Shown: one piece after another, positions 27,077 through 36,500 of the stretch
How the letters are laid out: the number at the start of each line of letters is the position of its first letter
Numbering within the stretch: position 1 is the first letter of the stretch
Origin: Hyphomicrobium sp.
GTDB lineage: Bacteria > Pseudomonadota > Alphaproteobacteria > Rhizobiales > Hyphomicrobiaceae
Direction of reading: 5' to 3'
Length of the DNA: 64,000 nt
Assembly: GCA_022844105.1 (NCBI GenBank)
Contig: JALHMJ010000006.1
Span: 101,417 to 165,416, forward strand
Notes under the pieces: generated by a model
What the model was told of the DNA's origin: nothing
The model's database searches: none
Seen by the model: only the letters and a program-made list of their open reading frames with translations
Made by a program: the position numbers and the translations under genes

Positions 27077-27563
27077 CCAATCAGCCGATAAGAGCGGACA
27101 ATCCAAGTCGCGACCCACAGCGAGCGGCGCTGCACATCGCCGTGAACGACGCCCTCAACCCAATGTCATCAGCTCCGACGGCTAGTACTTTAGTCTAGTT
27201 TCCGGGCGCGATGTCGTTTCTGAAAACGCACAACCCGCGAGCCACATGACCGTAATAGTCAACATGAGACTTGCAGGACCGGAATTTGCTGCACGCACGT
27301 GCAGCAATTGCCAACACATTGTACTTTCGATGAAGAGTTGCGAAACGCTGGACAGTGCCCGCCCGGAACTGATTTGTGCCGCTGATATAGCTCAGTCAAC
27401 GCGCTGGAAAATCTTATCGCCGCCCACCACGATTTGGGCTTCATGGTCGTCAATTGCCATCACCGCAGCACGGGGGTGACCGGCCCGACGATCATTTCGT
27501 TGTATCGCGCGCCGCGGACCTTGCTCATAATCAAATGGTCGAAGGATTTTCCGGAGTGTGTGG
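27077..27563. other. About 490 bp without a supported gene
   Basis: Several short frames overlap here on both strands, none with family character or a good ribosome-binding site. The plus-strand stretch at 27,434-27,550 encodes a hydrophobic segment (GPTIISLYRAPRTLLIIKW) in a frame that continues out of phase with the next gene; it may be decayed coding sequence. I cannot support a functional gene, RNA or repeat here. Confidence 0.4.
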
Positions 27564-28523
27564 ATGGGTATGGCCGGCAAATTCGCAGATGGAGTGCAGC
27601 GGCGGAACGCGACGACGGATGGCTCGCTATCAGCTCCCGGCGATGCTCCCCTAAGTGGCCGGCGAACGGGTGCGAACACACCGCTTGGTCAATCGGATCA
27701 GGTGGCGGAGTCGATTGTCGCATCGGGACCGGCCGGCAAGCTGGCACTTCATATCAAGAACCGGCCAGCTCTCGCACAGCTGATCGAGACGAATATCATT
27801 CCGCGACTTATCAGCGAACATAGCGAACACGAATGTGCGATCTCGCCAGATCACGCGCTCGATCATGAGGTCGAGGGCTTCACGGATGCGACACTCGCCG
27901 AGCAGGCCAGCGTCGCGATGGATTACTTTGCCGACCTCGTTCACCGCGGTTTTCTCCTCGACGCCTTGTTTGAACGCCTCGTCGTGCCGGCCGCCCTACG
28001 CTTGGGCGAAATGTGGGAGCGCGACGCGCGCGATTTCCTCGACGTGTCCCGCGGCATGGATCACATCCAGCAGATCATCCTGGCGCATTCTTCCGTGTTC
28101 TGTACCGACGGTAAAGTTTCCGGGGACCCACGGCGCATCCTTCTCGTGACCCTGCCGCAGGAACGGCATCGGCTTGGGCTGTGTCTGGTGCGGGCGCAAT
28201 TCTGGCGCGAGGGGTGGGATGTTTGCTGTGGCGAACTGCAATTCATCAACGATTTGGAATCGCTGGTTCGTGCAACGCGCTTCGATGCGATTGGTCTGTC
28301 GGCCGGGCGTGTGGGTGATGCGCAGATGCTGGCGCACAGTCTGGCGCGGGTCAGGAAGGCCTGGCTCAACCGCGGCCTGCTGATCATTGCGGGCGGCCTC
28401 GCCTTCGAAAGAGACGACGGGTTGAGGACAGCCATCGGCGTCGATGCTGTTGCCGCGTCCGCTCGAGACGGCGTTGTGACGTTGCGCCGGATCCTCGACC
28501 AGCGCGCCAACGGAACGGCCTAG
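27564..28523 (+). CDS. Cobalamin (B12)-binding domain regulator, PpaA/AerR-like
   Basis: The C-terminal half has a B12-binding Rossmann-like domain: RRILLVTLPQERHRLGLCLV with His in an ExHxxG context (AerR/PpaA proteins have a comparable GEQHTLG), GWDVCCGELQF, AIGLSAGR and LLIIAGGLAFE. The preceding helical part (FADLVHRGFLLDALFERLV, then ALRLGEMWERD) is the usual four-helix MetH-cap-like region. I use the ATG at 27564 because GGAG lies 7 nt upstream. AerR-type proteins are light-responsive antirepressors in photosynthetic alphaproteobacteria; no photosynthesis genes are visible here, so the target is unknown. The first 75 residues look disordered. Confidence 0.75.
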   Translation: MGMAGKFADGVQRRNATTDGSLSAPGDAPLSGRRTGANTPLGQSDQVAESIVASGPAGKLALHIKNRPALAQLIETNIIPRLISEHSEHECAISPDHALDHEVEGFTDATLAEQASVAMDYFADLVHRGFLLDALFERLVVPAALRLGEMWERDARDFLDVSRGMDHIQQIILAHSSVFCTDGKVSGDPRRILLVTLPQERHRLGLCLVRAQFWREGWDVCCGELQFINDLESLVRATRFDAIGLSAGRVGDAQMLAHSLARVRKAWLNRGLLIIAGGLAFERDDGLRTAIGVDAVAASARDGVVTLRRILDQRANGTA

Positions 28524-28541
28524 CTGCCCGTTTACTGCCTT

Positions 28542-30167
28542 CTACGCTTCGTGCAATCCGGGTGCTTCGTGGCCGGTGCGCGCGACGTATTCGGTGTAGC
28601 CTCCGCCGTAGCTATGAACGCCGTCGGGCGTCAGTTCCAGAACGCGGTTCGACAGCGCTGCGAGAAAGCGGCGGTCATGCGAAACAAACAGCATCGCGCC
28701 GTCGTAAGCCGCCAGCGCCGTGATCAACATTTCCTTCGTCGCCAGATCAAGGTGGTTGGTTGGCTCGTCAAGGACGAGGAAGTTGGGCGGGTCAAACAGG
28801 ATCTGGGCCATCACCAGCCGGGCCTTTTCGCCGCCTGACAGGACGCGGCACTTTTTTTCCACGTCATCGCCCGAGAAGCCAAAGCAGCCGGCAAGCGTGC
28901 GCAGACCGCCCTGATTGGCGTGCGGGAAACGATCTTCCAAGGATTCGAAAACAGTGCGCTCGCCGTCCAGGACTTCCATCGCATGCTGGGCGAAGTAGCC
29001 CATCTTGACGCTGGCTCCGAGCGCCACGGCACCGTGGTCCGGCTCGGTCGCGCGGGTGATGAGTTTCAGTAGCGTCGATTTGCCAGCGCCATTCACACCC
29101 ATCACGCACCAGCGCTCCCGGCGCCTGATTTGAAAATCGAGGTCCTCATAGATCGTGCGCGCGCCGTAACGCTTGGAGACTTTCTTCAGTGTCGCCACAT
29201 CCTCGCCCGAACGCGGGGCGGCGGGAATATCAAAGACCACGGTCTGGCGGCGTTTGGGTGGTTCGACGCGTTCGATTTTTTCCAGGCTTTTTACCCGGCT
29301 CTGCACCTGGGCCGCATGCGAGGCACGCGCCTTGAAGCGCTCGATGAAGCGCATCTCTTTGGCCAGCATCGCCTGCTGGCGCTCGAACTGCGCCTGCTGC
29401 TGGCGTTCGCCGATTTGGCGCTGCTCGACATAAAACTCGTAATTGCCGGAATAGGCGATCAGCCCGCCCGCATCGATTTCAATGATCTTCTTCACGATGC
29501 GGTCCATGAACTCGCGATCGTGCGACGTCATCATAAGCGCGCCATCGTAACTCTTCAAAAAGGTCTCCAGCCAGATCAGACTTTCCAGGTCCAAGTGGTT
29601 GCTGGGCTCATCGAGGAGCATGACATCCGGGCGCATCAGCAGTATTCGGGCCAGCGCCACCCGCATTTTCCAGCCGCCCGAAAGCGCTCCGACATCGCCG
29701 TCCATCATCTCCGGCGAGAAGCTCAAGCCAGCGAGGACTTCGCGCGCCTTGCCATCGAGCGCATAGCCGCCAAGATCTTCGAACTGGGCTTGCAATTCTC
29801 CGTAACGCTCGATGATGGCATCCATCTCAGCGGCGCGAGCCGGATCGGCCATCGCCGCCTCGAGGTCGGCTAGTTCGGCCGCGATTTCGCTGACGGGGCC
29901 GGCGCCGTCCATGACTTCGGCGACCGCGCTGCGGCCCGACATATCCCCGACGTCTTGGCTAAAGTAGCCAATCGTAATCCCGCGATCGGTGGACACCTGG
30001 CCTTCATCGGGCTGATCCTCGCCGGCGATCAAGCGGAACAGCGTCGTCTTGCCAGCCCCGTTGGGACCGACGAGCCCGACCTTCTCGCCGCGATTGAGCA
30101 CGGCGGAGGCTTCGATGAAAACGATCTGGTGGCCGTTTTGCTTGCTGATGTTGTCGAGGCGGATCAT
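28542..30167 (-). CDS. ABC-F family ATPase
   Basis: Duplicated-ABC ATPase without membrane segments, the type that acts on ribosomes (EttA/Uup/YheS group). The start is the ATG at 30165-30167 (MIRLDNISKQ). First ABC: Walker A GPNGAGKTT, signature LSGGWKMR, Walker B VMLLDEPSNHLDLE. A basic, Arg/Gln-rich linker of about 80 residues (QIGERQQQAQFERQQAMLAKE) follows. Second ABC: GVNGAGKST, LSGGEKARL and FLVLDEPTNHLDL. The 541 residues match this group. It stands between the convergent cobalamin gene and the tRNA. Confidence 0.92.
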   Translation of the reverse strand: MIRLDNISKQNGHQIVFIEASAVLNRGEKVGLVGPNGAGKTTLFRLIAGEDQPDEGQVSTDRGITIGYFSQDVGDMSGRSAVAEVMDGAGPVSEIAAELADLEAAMADPARAAEMDAIIERYGELQAQFEDLGGYALDGKAREVLAGLSFSPEMMDGDVGALSGGWKMRVALARILLMRPDVMLLDEPSNHLDLESLIWLETFLKSYDGALMMTSHDREFMDRIVKKIIEIDAGGLIAYSGNYEFYVEQRQIGERQQQAQFERQQAMLAKEMRFIERFKARASHAAQVQSRVKSLEKIERVEPPKRRQTVVFDIPAAPRSGEDVATLKKVSKRYGARTIYEDLDFQIRRRERWCVMGVNGAGKSTLLKLITRATEPDHGAVALGASVKMGYFAQHAMEVLDGERTVFESLEDRFPHANQGGLRTLAGCFGFSGDDVEKKCRVLSGGEKARLVMAQILFDPPNFLVLDEPTNHLDLATKEMLITALAAYDGAMLFVSHDRRFLAALSNRVLELTPDGVHSYGGGYTEYVARTGHEAPGLHEA

Positions 30168-30415
30168 GCGTGTGCGGCCCTGGCGAAGAGTGGCGCTCTT
30201 ATGCCTGCCTGGCGGGCGGGACGGAAGAGCCTGCGGCGAGAGGAGCATCGCGAAGGGCTGCGGAAAGCGATTGTGAGCGTTGCATAAACCGCGGCAGGGT
30301 TGGGAGGAACGCGGCCCAACAGCCGTTGGCGACGGCGCGCGTCGACAGCTTGCCCGCCGGGGGGTCTCCTGCTATACGGCCCGCTCCTGTCGCCTTTGGC
30401 GCGGGCCGGCGGTCT

Positions 30416-30489
30416 TGGGGGATCGTCTAATGGTAGGACTGCAGACTCTGACTCTGCCTGTCTAGGTTCGAATCCTAGTCCCCCAGCCA
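30416..30489 (+). tRNA. tRNA-Gln (anticodon CTG)
   Basis: A 74-nt cloverleaf including an encoded CCA. Acceptor strands TGGGGGA and TCCCCCA pair; the anticodon stem GCAGA/TCTGC encloses loop CTCTGAC with anticodon CTG; the T-arm reads TAGGTTCGAATCCTA. A serine recombinase gene and a defence island begin about 200 bp downstream, making the 3' end of this tRNA a candidate integration boundary, although I found no second copy of it at the far side. Confidence 0.95.
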
Positions 30490-30695
30490 CTGACTAACAC
30501 ATTGATATCGCTTCATATTTTTACATTTCCGCAGTCGGAAAGTCGCCGCGATTTCCGTGGCTTGGCGACATGCATTTTGAGGGTAGGCGCGTCCAGCGGC
30601 GTCTCTCGGTGACGTTCCCCGGCTCATCGACGTTTTATCTCTGAGGGCCGTTTTCGGCCGGTCAGACTCGCATCGTTTTCGTGGCTTTCGGGGTG

Positions 30696-32393
30696 CTACC
30701 GCGCCTCGAAACCGAGGACTGTCCGCTGGAGCTGCCAGTCGTGCGGGAGATCTTTGCATGAAGAGAGAAGGCCGGCCGGCGTCAGCCCCTCGGCGGGCCG
30801 CCCGAGAACGAGGGCGCGGACGATATCCGGCGCCAGATATGTCAGCCGCATCTGCGCCGACAGGATGTCTCGCTTGATACCGAGCCGTTGCGCCATCGCA
30901 TCGATGGTCTCGTCACGTCCGGACATCAGGGCATCGCGGGTCGCGTGCGCGTCGCGCAGCAGGGCGATCATCTGCCCGTCGGGTTTCTCGGCCACGCCTC
31001 CCCCGACGACCAGTCGGATGCCCTTCCCGGCACGGCGCAGCTTGGCGTCGATGGTCAGCTCGATGGCGCCGGGCTGGCGAGCTTCTGGAAGATTGCATTC
31101 CTCGCCCAGAAGAATCGTCGCGACCTCCGTCGGCTTGAGCGACGCAACAACCCTCTCGTCGTCTACCGTGATGGTCTCGACGACTGTGCGAACAAGTTCC
31201 CGAAGCTTTATCGGCGGCAGGCTCTCCCAGCCTTTGACGAGCTGGCTCGCCGTCGCCATGGCCGACCGGACGGCCGAAGCATCGAGGTCGAAGTGCGACA
31301 GCGCTTCTCCGAGGGCACTTTCGGACGCGAGAAATGCGCGGAGCCGATCGAGGACCAGCACCTCGATATCGCCCGCTGGGATGCGCCAGCCCTTGGCATG
31401 GTCGGAGCGAATGCCGGATATGAGCTGCGTCGAGACGTAGTACCGGTAGCGGCGGCCCTTCTTCACCGCGTGCGTCGGCGTCATGCGCTGTCCGTCTCCG
31501 TCCACAAGCAATCCGGCGAGCGGGCTCGGCGCCTCCGCGGTCTCACCGAGCGCCCGGGCGTGTCGATTGGTGGCCAGCTTCACTTGAACGCGCTGCCAGA
31601 GTTCGGCATCGATGATCGCGTCGTGTTGGCCGGGATAGACCTTGCCTTGGTGCCCGATCTCGCCGCGGTAGATCGGATTCTGCAGCAGAGTATAGAGTGC
31701 GCCGCGAGAGAAGCGGTTGCCACCTGCCAGGACGCCGCCGGCCCCCTCTCTGCGCTTGCTGACGACGCCGAGCCGGTCGAGTTCGCGCCCGAGAAGTCTT
31801 ACCGATCCCAGCTCCGCATAGCGGTGGAAGATCATGCACACCGTCTCGGCCTCGGCGTCGTTGACGATCAGCTTTCGCTCGCGGACGTCGTAGCCGAGCG
31901 GGACGTTGCCGCCCATCCACATGCCTTTGGCCTTCGACGCCGCAATCTTGTCGCGGATGCGCTCACCTGCAATCTCACGCTCGAACTGAGCGAACGAGAG
32001 CAGCATGTTGAGCGTCAGCCGGCCCATCGAGGTCGTGGTGTTGAACTGCTGCGTCACCGAGACGAACGAGGCGCCGTGCGCGTCGAGCACGTCGACGATC
32101 TTGGCGAAATCCGCCAGCGAGCGAGTCAGTCGGTCCACCTTGTAGACGACCACGATCTGCACCTTGCCGGACTTGATGTCGGCGAGCAGCCGCAATAAAG
32201 CCGGCCTCTCCATCGTCCCACCTGAGAGGCCGCCGTCGTCATAGAGATCCGGAAGGGGCACCCAGCCGGCATGCTTCTGGCTGAGGATGTAGGCAGCGCA
32301 GGCCTCCCGCTGCGCGTCGAGCGAGTTGAATTCCTTCTCAAGCCCCTCGTCGGAGGACTTGCGGGTGTAGATCGCGCAGCCGAGCCGCTTCAT
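30696..32393 (-). CDS. Large serine recombinase (resolvase/integrase)
   Basis: Site-specific DNA recombinase of 565 residues. The catalytic domain starts MKRLGCAIYTRKSSDEG with the nucleophile Ser13, followed by SLDAQREACAAYI, VYKVDRLTRSLADF and LSFAQFEREIAGERIRDKI, all in normal order. The 'Recombinase' DNA-binding domain follows (NPIYRGEIGHQGKVYPGQHD). The zinc-ribbon position LVDGDGQRMTPTH lacks the cysteines that many relatives have, as in other members that lack metal there. The stop codon faces tRNA-Gln about 200 bp away. A 4-bp overlap with the upstream 65-residue gene shows one transcription unit. Confidence 0.92.
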   Translation of the reverse strand: MKRLGCAIYTRKSSDEGLEKEFNSLDAQREACAAYILSQKHAGWVPLPDLYDDGGLSGGTMERPALLRLLADIKSGKVQIVVVYKVDRLTRSLADFAKIVDVLDAHGASFVSVTQQFNTTTSMGRLTLNMLLSFAQFEREIAGERIRDKIAASKAKGMWMGGNVPLGYDVRERKLIVNDAEAETVCMIFHRYAELGSVRLLGRELDRLGVVSKRREGAGGVLAGGNRFSRGALYTLLQNPIYRGEIGHQGKVYPGQHDAIIDAELWQRVQVKLATNRHARALGETAEAPSPLAGLLVDGDGQRMTPTHAVKKGRRYRYYVSTQLISGIRSDHAKGWRIPAGDIEVLVLDRLRAFLASESALGEALSHFDLDASAVRSAMATASQLVKGWESLPPIKLRELVRTVVETITVDDERVVASLKPTEVATILLGEECNLPEARQPGAIELTIDAKLRRAGKGIRLVVGGGVAEKPDGQMIALLRDAHATRDALMSGRDETIDAMAQRLGIKRDILSAQMRLTYLAPDIVRALVLGRPAEGLTPAGLLSSCKDLPHDWQLQRTVLGFEAR

Positions 32394-32587
32394 TGGAGAT
32401 GCCCCTCGAGAATGCTGAGGCGTCTCTGGATGCGGTGCATCGTTGTCGAGAGGCGCTTGAATCGACGGCGCCCCTCATCAAGGTTATTGACGCCCTGGCC
32501 GGTAGACGCAGCGAGCGCGGCGTCCTCGAGCAGACCGGTTAGATCAGCGAACGCGCGTCGCGCGGCATCCAGATCGGCGTCAGCCAT
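32390..32587 (-). CDS. Small protein of the recombinase operon
   Basis: A 65-residue, mostly helical and charged protein (MADADLDAARRAFADLTGLL, then RRFKRLSTTMHRIQRRLSI). It overlaps the DUF2924 gene upstream by 8 bp and the recombinase downstream by 4 bp, so it is embedded in a tightly coupled operon, the main argument that it is real. No family recognised; an accessory factor for the recombinase is possible. Confidence 0.6.
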   Translation of the reverse strand: MADADLDAARRAFADLTGLLEDAALAASTGQGVNNLDEGRRRFKRLSTTMHRIQRRLSILEGHLQ

Positions 32588-33038
32588 CGCCGCTCCCCTT
32601 TTTCGAGGTCAAGCCGAAGAACCGCGGGCCGGACCAATGCGCGCCGGTGATTTCGCGTGCGACAATCGAGAGCGACCGATAGTGCTGGCCGCGCCACTCG
32701 ACGCCGTCCGCGTGAACGAGAACCGTGTGCGTGTCTCCGTTCCATTCGCGCACCAGGCGCGTTCCCGGCTTCACGGCGGTGCGTGGTGCAACTCTCCTAT
32801 TCTCGGGCGAGGATGCTTCAGGCTCGGTGCAGGTCAGCTTTCGCAGAATTGATCTGGAGAGGCCGCCGAAGGCCCTCTCCTGGATTTTGTAGGTGATGCC
32901 ACGCAACAGGAGCTCGCGAGAGAGGCTCTTGGGCGGCTGCATTTGATGCAGCAGCCGCCATTCGCCTCGCAGTTCGAAGTTGCTGAGGGCTTCGAGCCGC
33001 ACCAACTCGGCCGCGATGTCGATCGAGGCTTGCGCCAT
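32580..33038 (-). CDS. DUF2924 domain protein
   Basis: The typical DUF2924 beginning IDIAAELVRLEALSNFELRGEW is followed by ELLLRGITYKIQERAFGGLS and a C-terminal GTRLVREWNGDTHTVLVHAD segment with YRSLSIVAREITGAHWSGPRF; the last motif resembles a small DNA-binding fold that often accompanies phage or recombinase genes. Start chosen at 33038, one nucleotide after the DUF3489 stop (termination-reinitiation); 33059 is an in-frame alternative. Function unknown, repeatedly seen beside serine recombinases in alphaproteobacteria (from memory). Confidence 0.8.
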   Translation of the reverse strand: MAQASIDIAAELVRLEALSNFELRGEWRLLHQMQPPKSLSRELLLRGITYKIQERAFGGLSRSILRKLTCTEPEASSPENRRVAPRTAVKPGTRLVREWNGDTHTVLVHADGVEWRGQHYRSLSIVAREITGAHWSGPRFFGLTSKKGSGDG

Positions 33039-33039
33039 G

Positions 33040-33387
33040 TCAGCGACCGCGCTTCGCATCGATCCGATAGCGACGCAGCTCGCCCTCGGTCTTCGACGAG
33101 GTGAGCGTGAAGCCGAGCTTCTTTTTGACCGTTCCCGCGAGAAAGCCTCGCACGCTGTGCTGCTGCCAATCGGTTGCCGCCATCATCTCCGAGATGGTGG
33201 CGCCGTCGCGCCGGTTCAGAAGCGAGAGGACCCGATCGTGCTTCGTGATGCGCTCGCCTTGAAGCTCGCTACTACTATCCGCCTTGTTAGGGGCAGAGCC
33301 GGCGGGCTTGGTCTTCTTGCCCTTGGCAGACGTCGCCGGCTTGGTTCTCTTGGCCGGGCTCGCGTGGCGGGTTTCAATCGTGGTCAT
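33040..33387 (-). CDS. DUF3489 domain protein
   Basis: A 115-residue protein with a Lys/Ala-rich N-terminal tail (RHASPAKRTKPATSAKGKK) and a C-terminal helix-turn-helix-like DUF3489 domain (KHDRVLSLLNRRDGATISEM, then HSVRGFLAGTVKKKLGF). The composition fits a small DNA-binding protein. It is the first gene of the DUF3489-DUF2924-65aa-recombinase operon and could regulate it or the recombination reaction. A strong hairpin lies in its leader. Confidence 0.8.
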   Translation of the reverse strand: MTTIETRHASPAKRTKPATSAKGKKTKPAGSAPNKADSSSELQGERITKHDRVLSLLNRRDGATISEMMAATDWQQHSVRGFLAGTVKKKLGFTLTSSKTEGELRRYRIDAKRGR

Positions 33388-33407
33388 AGTGGGCTCCTAG
33401 GGTTCAA

Positions 33408-33428
33408 GGAGCGCCACATCGGCGCTCC
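33408..33428 (-). promoter_or_regulatory. Leader hairpin upstream of the recombinase operon
   Basis: A perfect 8-bp stem (GGAGCGCC with GGCGCTCC, 5-nt loop) lies 21 bp before the DUF3489 start codon, in the 184-bp gap after the nuclease-helicase gene. No T-run follows on either strand, so a terminator is unlikely. It could be an operator or an RNA structure controlling translation. Function inferred from position only. Confidence 0.4.
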
Positions 33429-33571
33429 CACCACCCAAAGCCCCGCAAGTCGCGAGGCGAGCCCAGAGAATCTGGCGGCTGGCCAGCCGCCGCCTGTGCC
33501 ACCACCAATGCGTCCTTTGCCGGAGAAGTCGAGGCCTGATTTCGCTGTAGGATGCGAGAAGTGCCGCACAA

Positions 33572-36500
33572 TCACTCAATGGTGATACGGGCGACGCTCT
33601 CCGCATGCGCGACGAGATTGACGCGCCGGAGATCTCCAATGCCCTTCCACTGACCGTCCAGAAGGCCTTTGCCTGCAACCACGATGGCAAGACACTGGGC
33701 GCGGCTTAGTGCAACATTCAGGCGATTGGGATTGAACAGAAACTCAGTCCCGCGTGGCGCTTCGTCGCCGCGCGACGTGGTCATCGAGACGATAACCGCC
33801 AACGCTTCCTGACCCTGAAATTTGTCAACAGTACCGACGCGCACGCCGCTCGGCAGGCGCTGGCGCAGGAGGTTCACCTGCATATTGTAGGGCGCTACGA
33901 CAAGTATGTCATCGATCGTCAGTTTTCTGACCGTGCCATCCTCAAGCTGCGCATTTTGCTTCAGCAGACTATCGATGATTCCGACGATTGCGTCCGCTTC
34001 CCTCGAGTTGCTTTGCGTAAATCCTTCATGTTCCAGCTTAAGCATCGCGAGGCCAGCCGATGCCAGTGCCGGGTAGGCACCGGCAGCAAGTATCAGCGAT
34101 CGTTTCGCCGTGTGAGGCCGGTTCGTGAGCCGCCCGTCATAGATCGCGTCCGAAATGAAGCGGCATAGGCTTGGATGCATCCGCCATGACTCGTTGAGCA
34201 GAATGCCATGCTCCGGCTGGACCGTAGCCCGGCCCTGCAACCGATATTCAAGCGATGAGAGACCCGTCTCGCCGGGATGCACGCCCTGAACCGGCTGCGG
34301 CAACTGCATCTGGTCACCGACAAGAATGATGTTTTTGGCTGATCCGGCCACTGCAACGAGATTGCCTAGCGCCACCTGTCCCGCCTCATCGACGATGAGA
34401 AAGTCAAACGCATTTTGTTGGTCATCGCGGCAGAAATGAAACGTCGTGCCACCGACGAGGCGATGCGTCCTCGCGACATCCTCCGAGCGATACACGGTCG
34501 AGATATGTGCGCTCGCAAATTCGGTTTCGGCATTGTCCTTCGTCGCCTTCTTTGCACCGGTAAAGTGCAAGCCGCTCTTGGCAGCGTGCTTCTCCACTTC
34601 CTCGAGCACCTTGTGCACCACCTTGTGGGAATTGGACGTAACGCCGACGCGGTAGCCCTTGTGCAGAAGCACCACGATCGTTGCCGCGATCGTGTAGGTC
34701 TTGCCAGTGCCCGGTGGGCCCTGAACGAAGAGAGCACTATGGTCGAGATCAAGCGCCGCGCGGACGGTCCCCGCCACAAGATCCTCGCCCTGATTCAAGA
34801 CCGGCTCACCAGATGCGCGTCCCTTCAACCGCGGCGGGCGACGCATCAGGATGTCCATCAGAGCCCGGTCGCCGCGTAGATCGCCGCCATCAAAACGCTC
34901 GGCGAACTTCATCACAGCGACAGGCAGGCCTTGCTGATCGATTGGCGCCGGAATTAATCCGAAGCGGTCCGGCAAAGGCGGTGCGCCCGAGCCACGCCGG
35001 AGAACCACGTGTCCGTCTTCCGGATCGATTTCGACGACCACACCGGCTGGCGCCCGGGTTGCGGCAATCTTCGGACGGTCACCGATCTTCAACTTGGTGT
35101 CCTGCGGCCCGAACCGGTACGTCGTATCCAGCGAGCGCTTGACCGGAATTGGGGCGACTTTGCTGTCGCGCGCAACGCCTCCAATGCACTCGGCATCGTC
35201 GGTCAGTTCCTCGTCCGACCAGGCCTGCCGCTCGAAGACCGCCCACCAACCGGGCTTTTGCGCCCGCTGATGAAACCATAGAAGCTCCGCAACGAGATCG
35301 CGTACCTGCGCATCGCCTTGAGAAGACGATCGCACGCGCCGTGCCAGATCAATCTTCCGCGCCTGTAGGGCCTCTCTTTCTGCGCTCCGGATGGCTTTGC
35401 CGTCATCGTCGTCCTCATCCGCGATGCTAAACACAGTACCCGCCGGCCGCATCTTCTCGAGCCAGCTATGCATGTGGGCCGTCGAGACGCAGTCATGCTT
35501 GTTGTAGGCCGCGATTGAATCGAGAATGGCTTCCTCGTGGCTTACGCACCAGCGTTCGTACTCGACAATACTGTCAGCGGCCGTCGTCACCTCGCCGCCG
35601 CGCGTGTCCCAGTAGATCTTCTCGAGATCCTTCAGTGAATAGCCTTCCGTCGAGGCGCGCAGGCCCTGTCGAACGACGCGGTAGAGATCGACGAAGCGAC
35701 GGTCACGCAGCATCTGGTCAAGCTCGGCCTCCATGGTGGCGTGACGCATCGCGAGGCGCTTCAACGCCGCCGGCTCATACTGGGCGTAATGATAGACGTG
35801 TGCCGCGGGATGCCGCGCAAAGTGGTCCGCGAACAACTGCATCAGCTGCTCGAACGCTTCTTTCTCCTGCTGCCGGTCATGTGCCCAGATCGGCACGAAT
35901 GCGTCCGTGCCGGCTTCACCGAGATTGCCCCATATGCCGAACAGGTACTCGAGGCCGCCATCAAAGAGCGGATCACCTTCCATGTCGAAGTAGAGGTCAC
36001 CATGGGCGGGTGGCGGCAGCAGCCCGAAGCCCCTGCCTTTCGCAATCGGTAACAGTTCGGTTGCGTGGACGCCCTTCTCGCGCGCCGACAATTGCATGCG
36101 AGCCTGCGCCGCGAGTCTGGCCAGCGGCTCGCTGCCGATACCGTCGATCTTTGCCTTGGCTGGCAATTTGGCCAAGCCGGCGAGCGTTGTGATGCCGCCC
36201 GCTTCGAGTTTGACGAGTTGTGCGCCGCTCAGCCCTGCAACGAAGAACGGACTATCGGCGTCACGCCATTCCTGCTCGCATTTTCCCTTAAAGTCACACT
36301 GGCTGCAGGCGGCGCACGGTAGTGGGCGGGTGTTTCGCGCTGCATCGGCCACGAACGCTTCGAAGCCGCGCATGAACCGCATCAGGATGGCATGTGTGGA
36401 CCTGAGATCGAAGGTTTCCGGGGCGGCGCCGGCGACATGGATCTTGCCGCCGCCAACCGGCGATCCGGCAAGTTCCTGCAAGAGCTCTGCATACACACCG

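Noticed and set aside
27434..27823. Plus-strand frame of 129 codons before the cobalamin regulator
   Set aside because: It overlaps the better-supported regulator frame out of phase, has no ribosome-binding site and becomes low-quality sequence.
30640..30670. GGCCG-TTTT-CGGCC hairpin as terminator of the recombinase operon
   Set aside because: The stem is short and no T-run follows on the minus strand; too weak to call.
30888..32198. A 436-codon plus-strand frame opposite the serine recombinase
   Set aside because: Shadow of the recombinase gene; the sense frame has all catalytic motifs.
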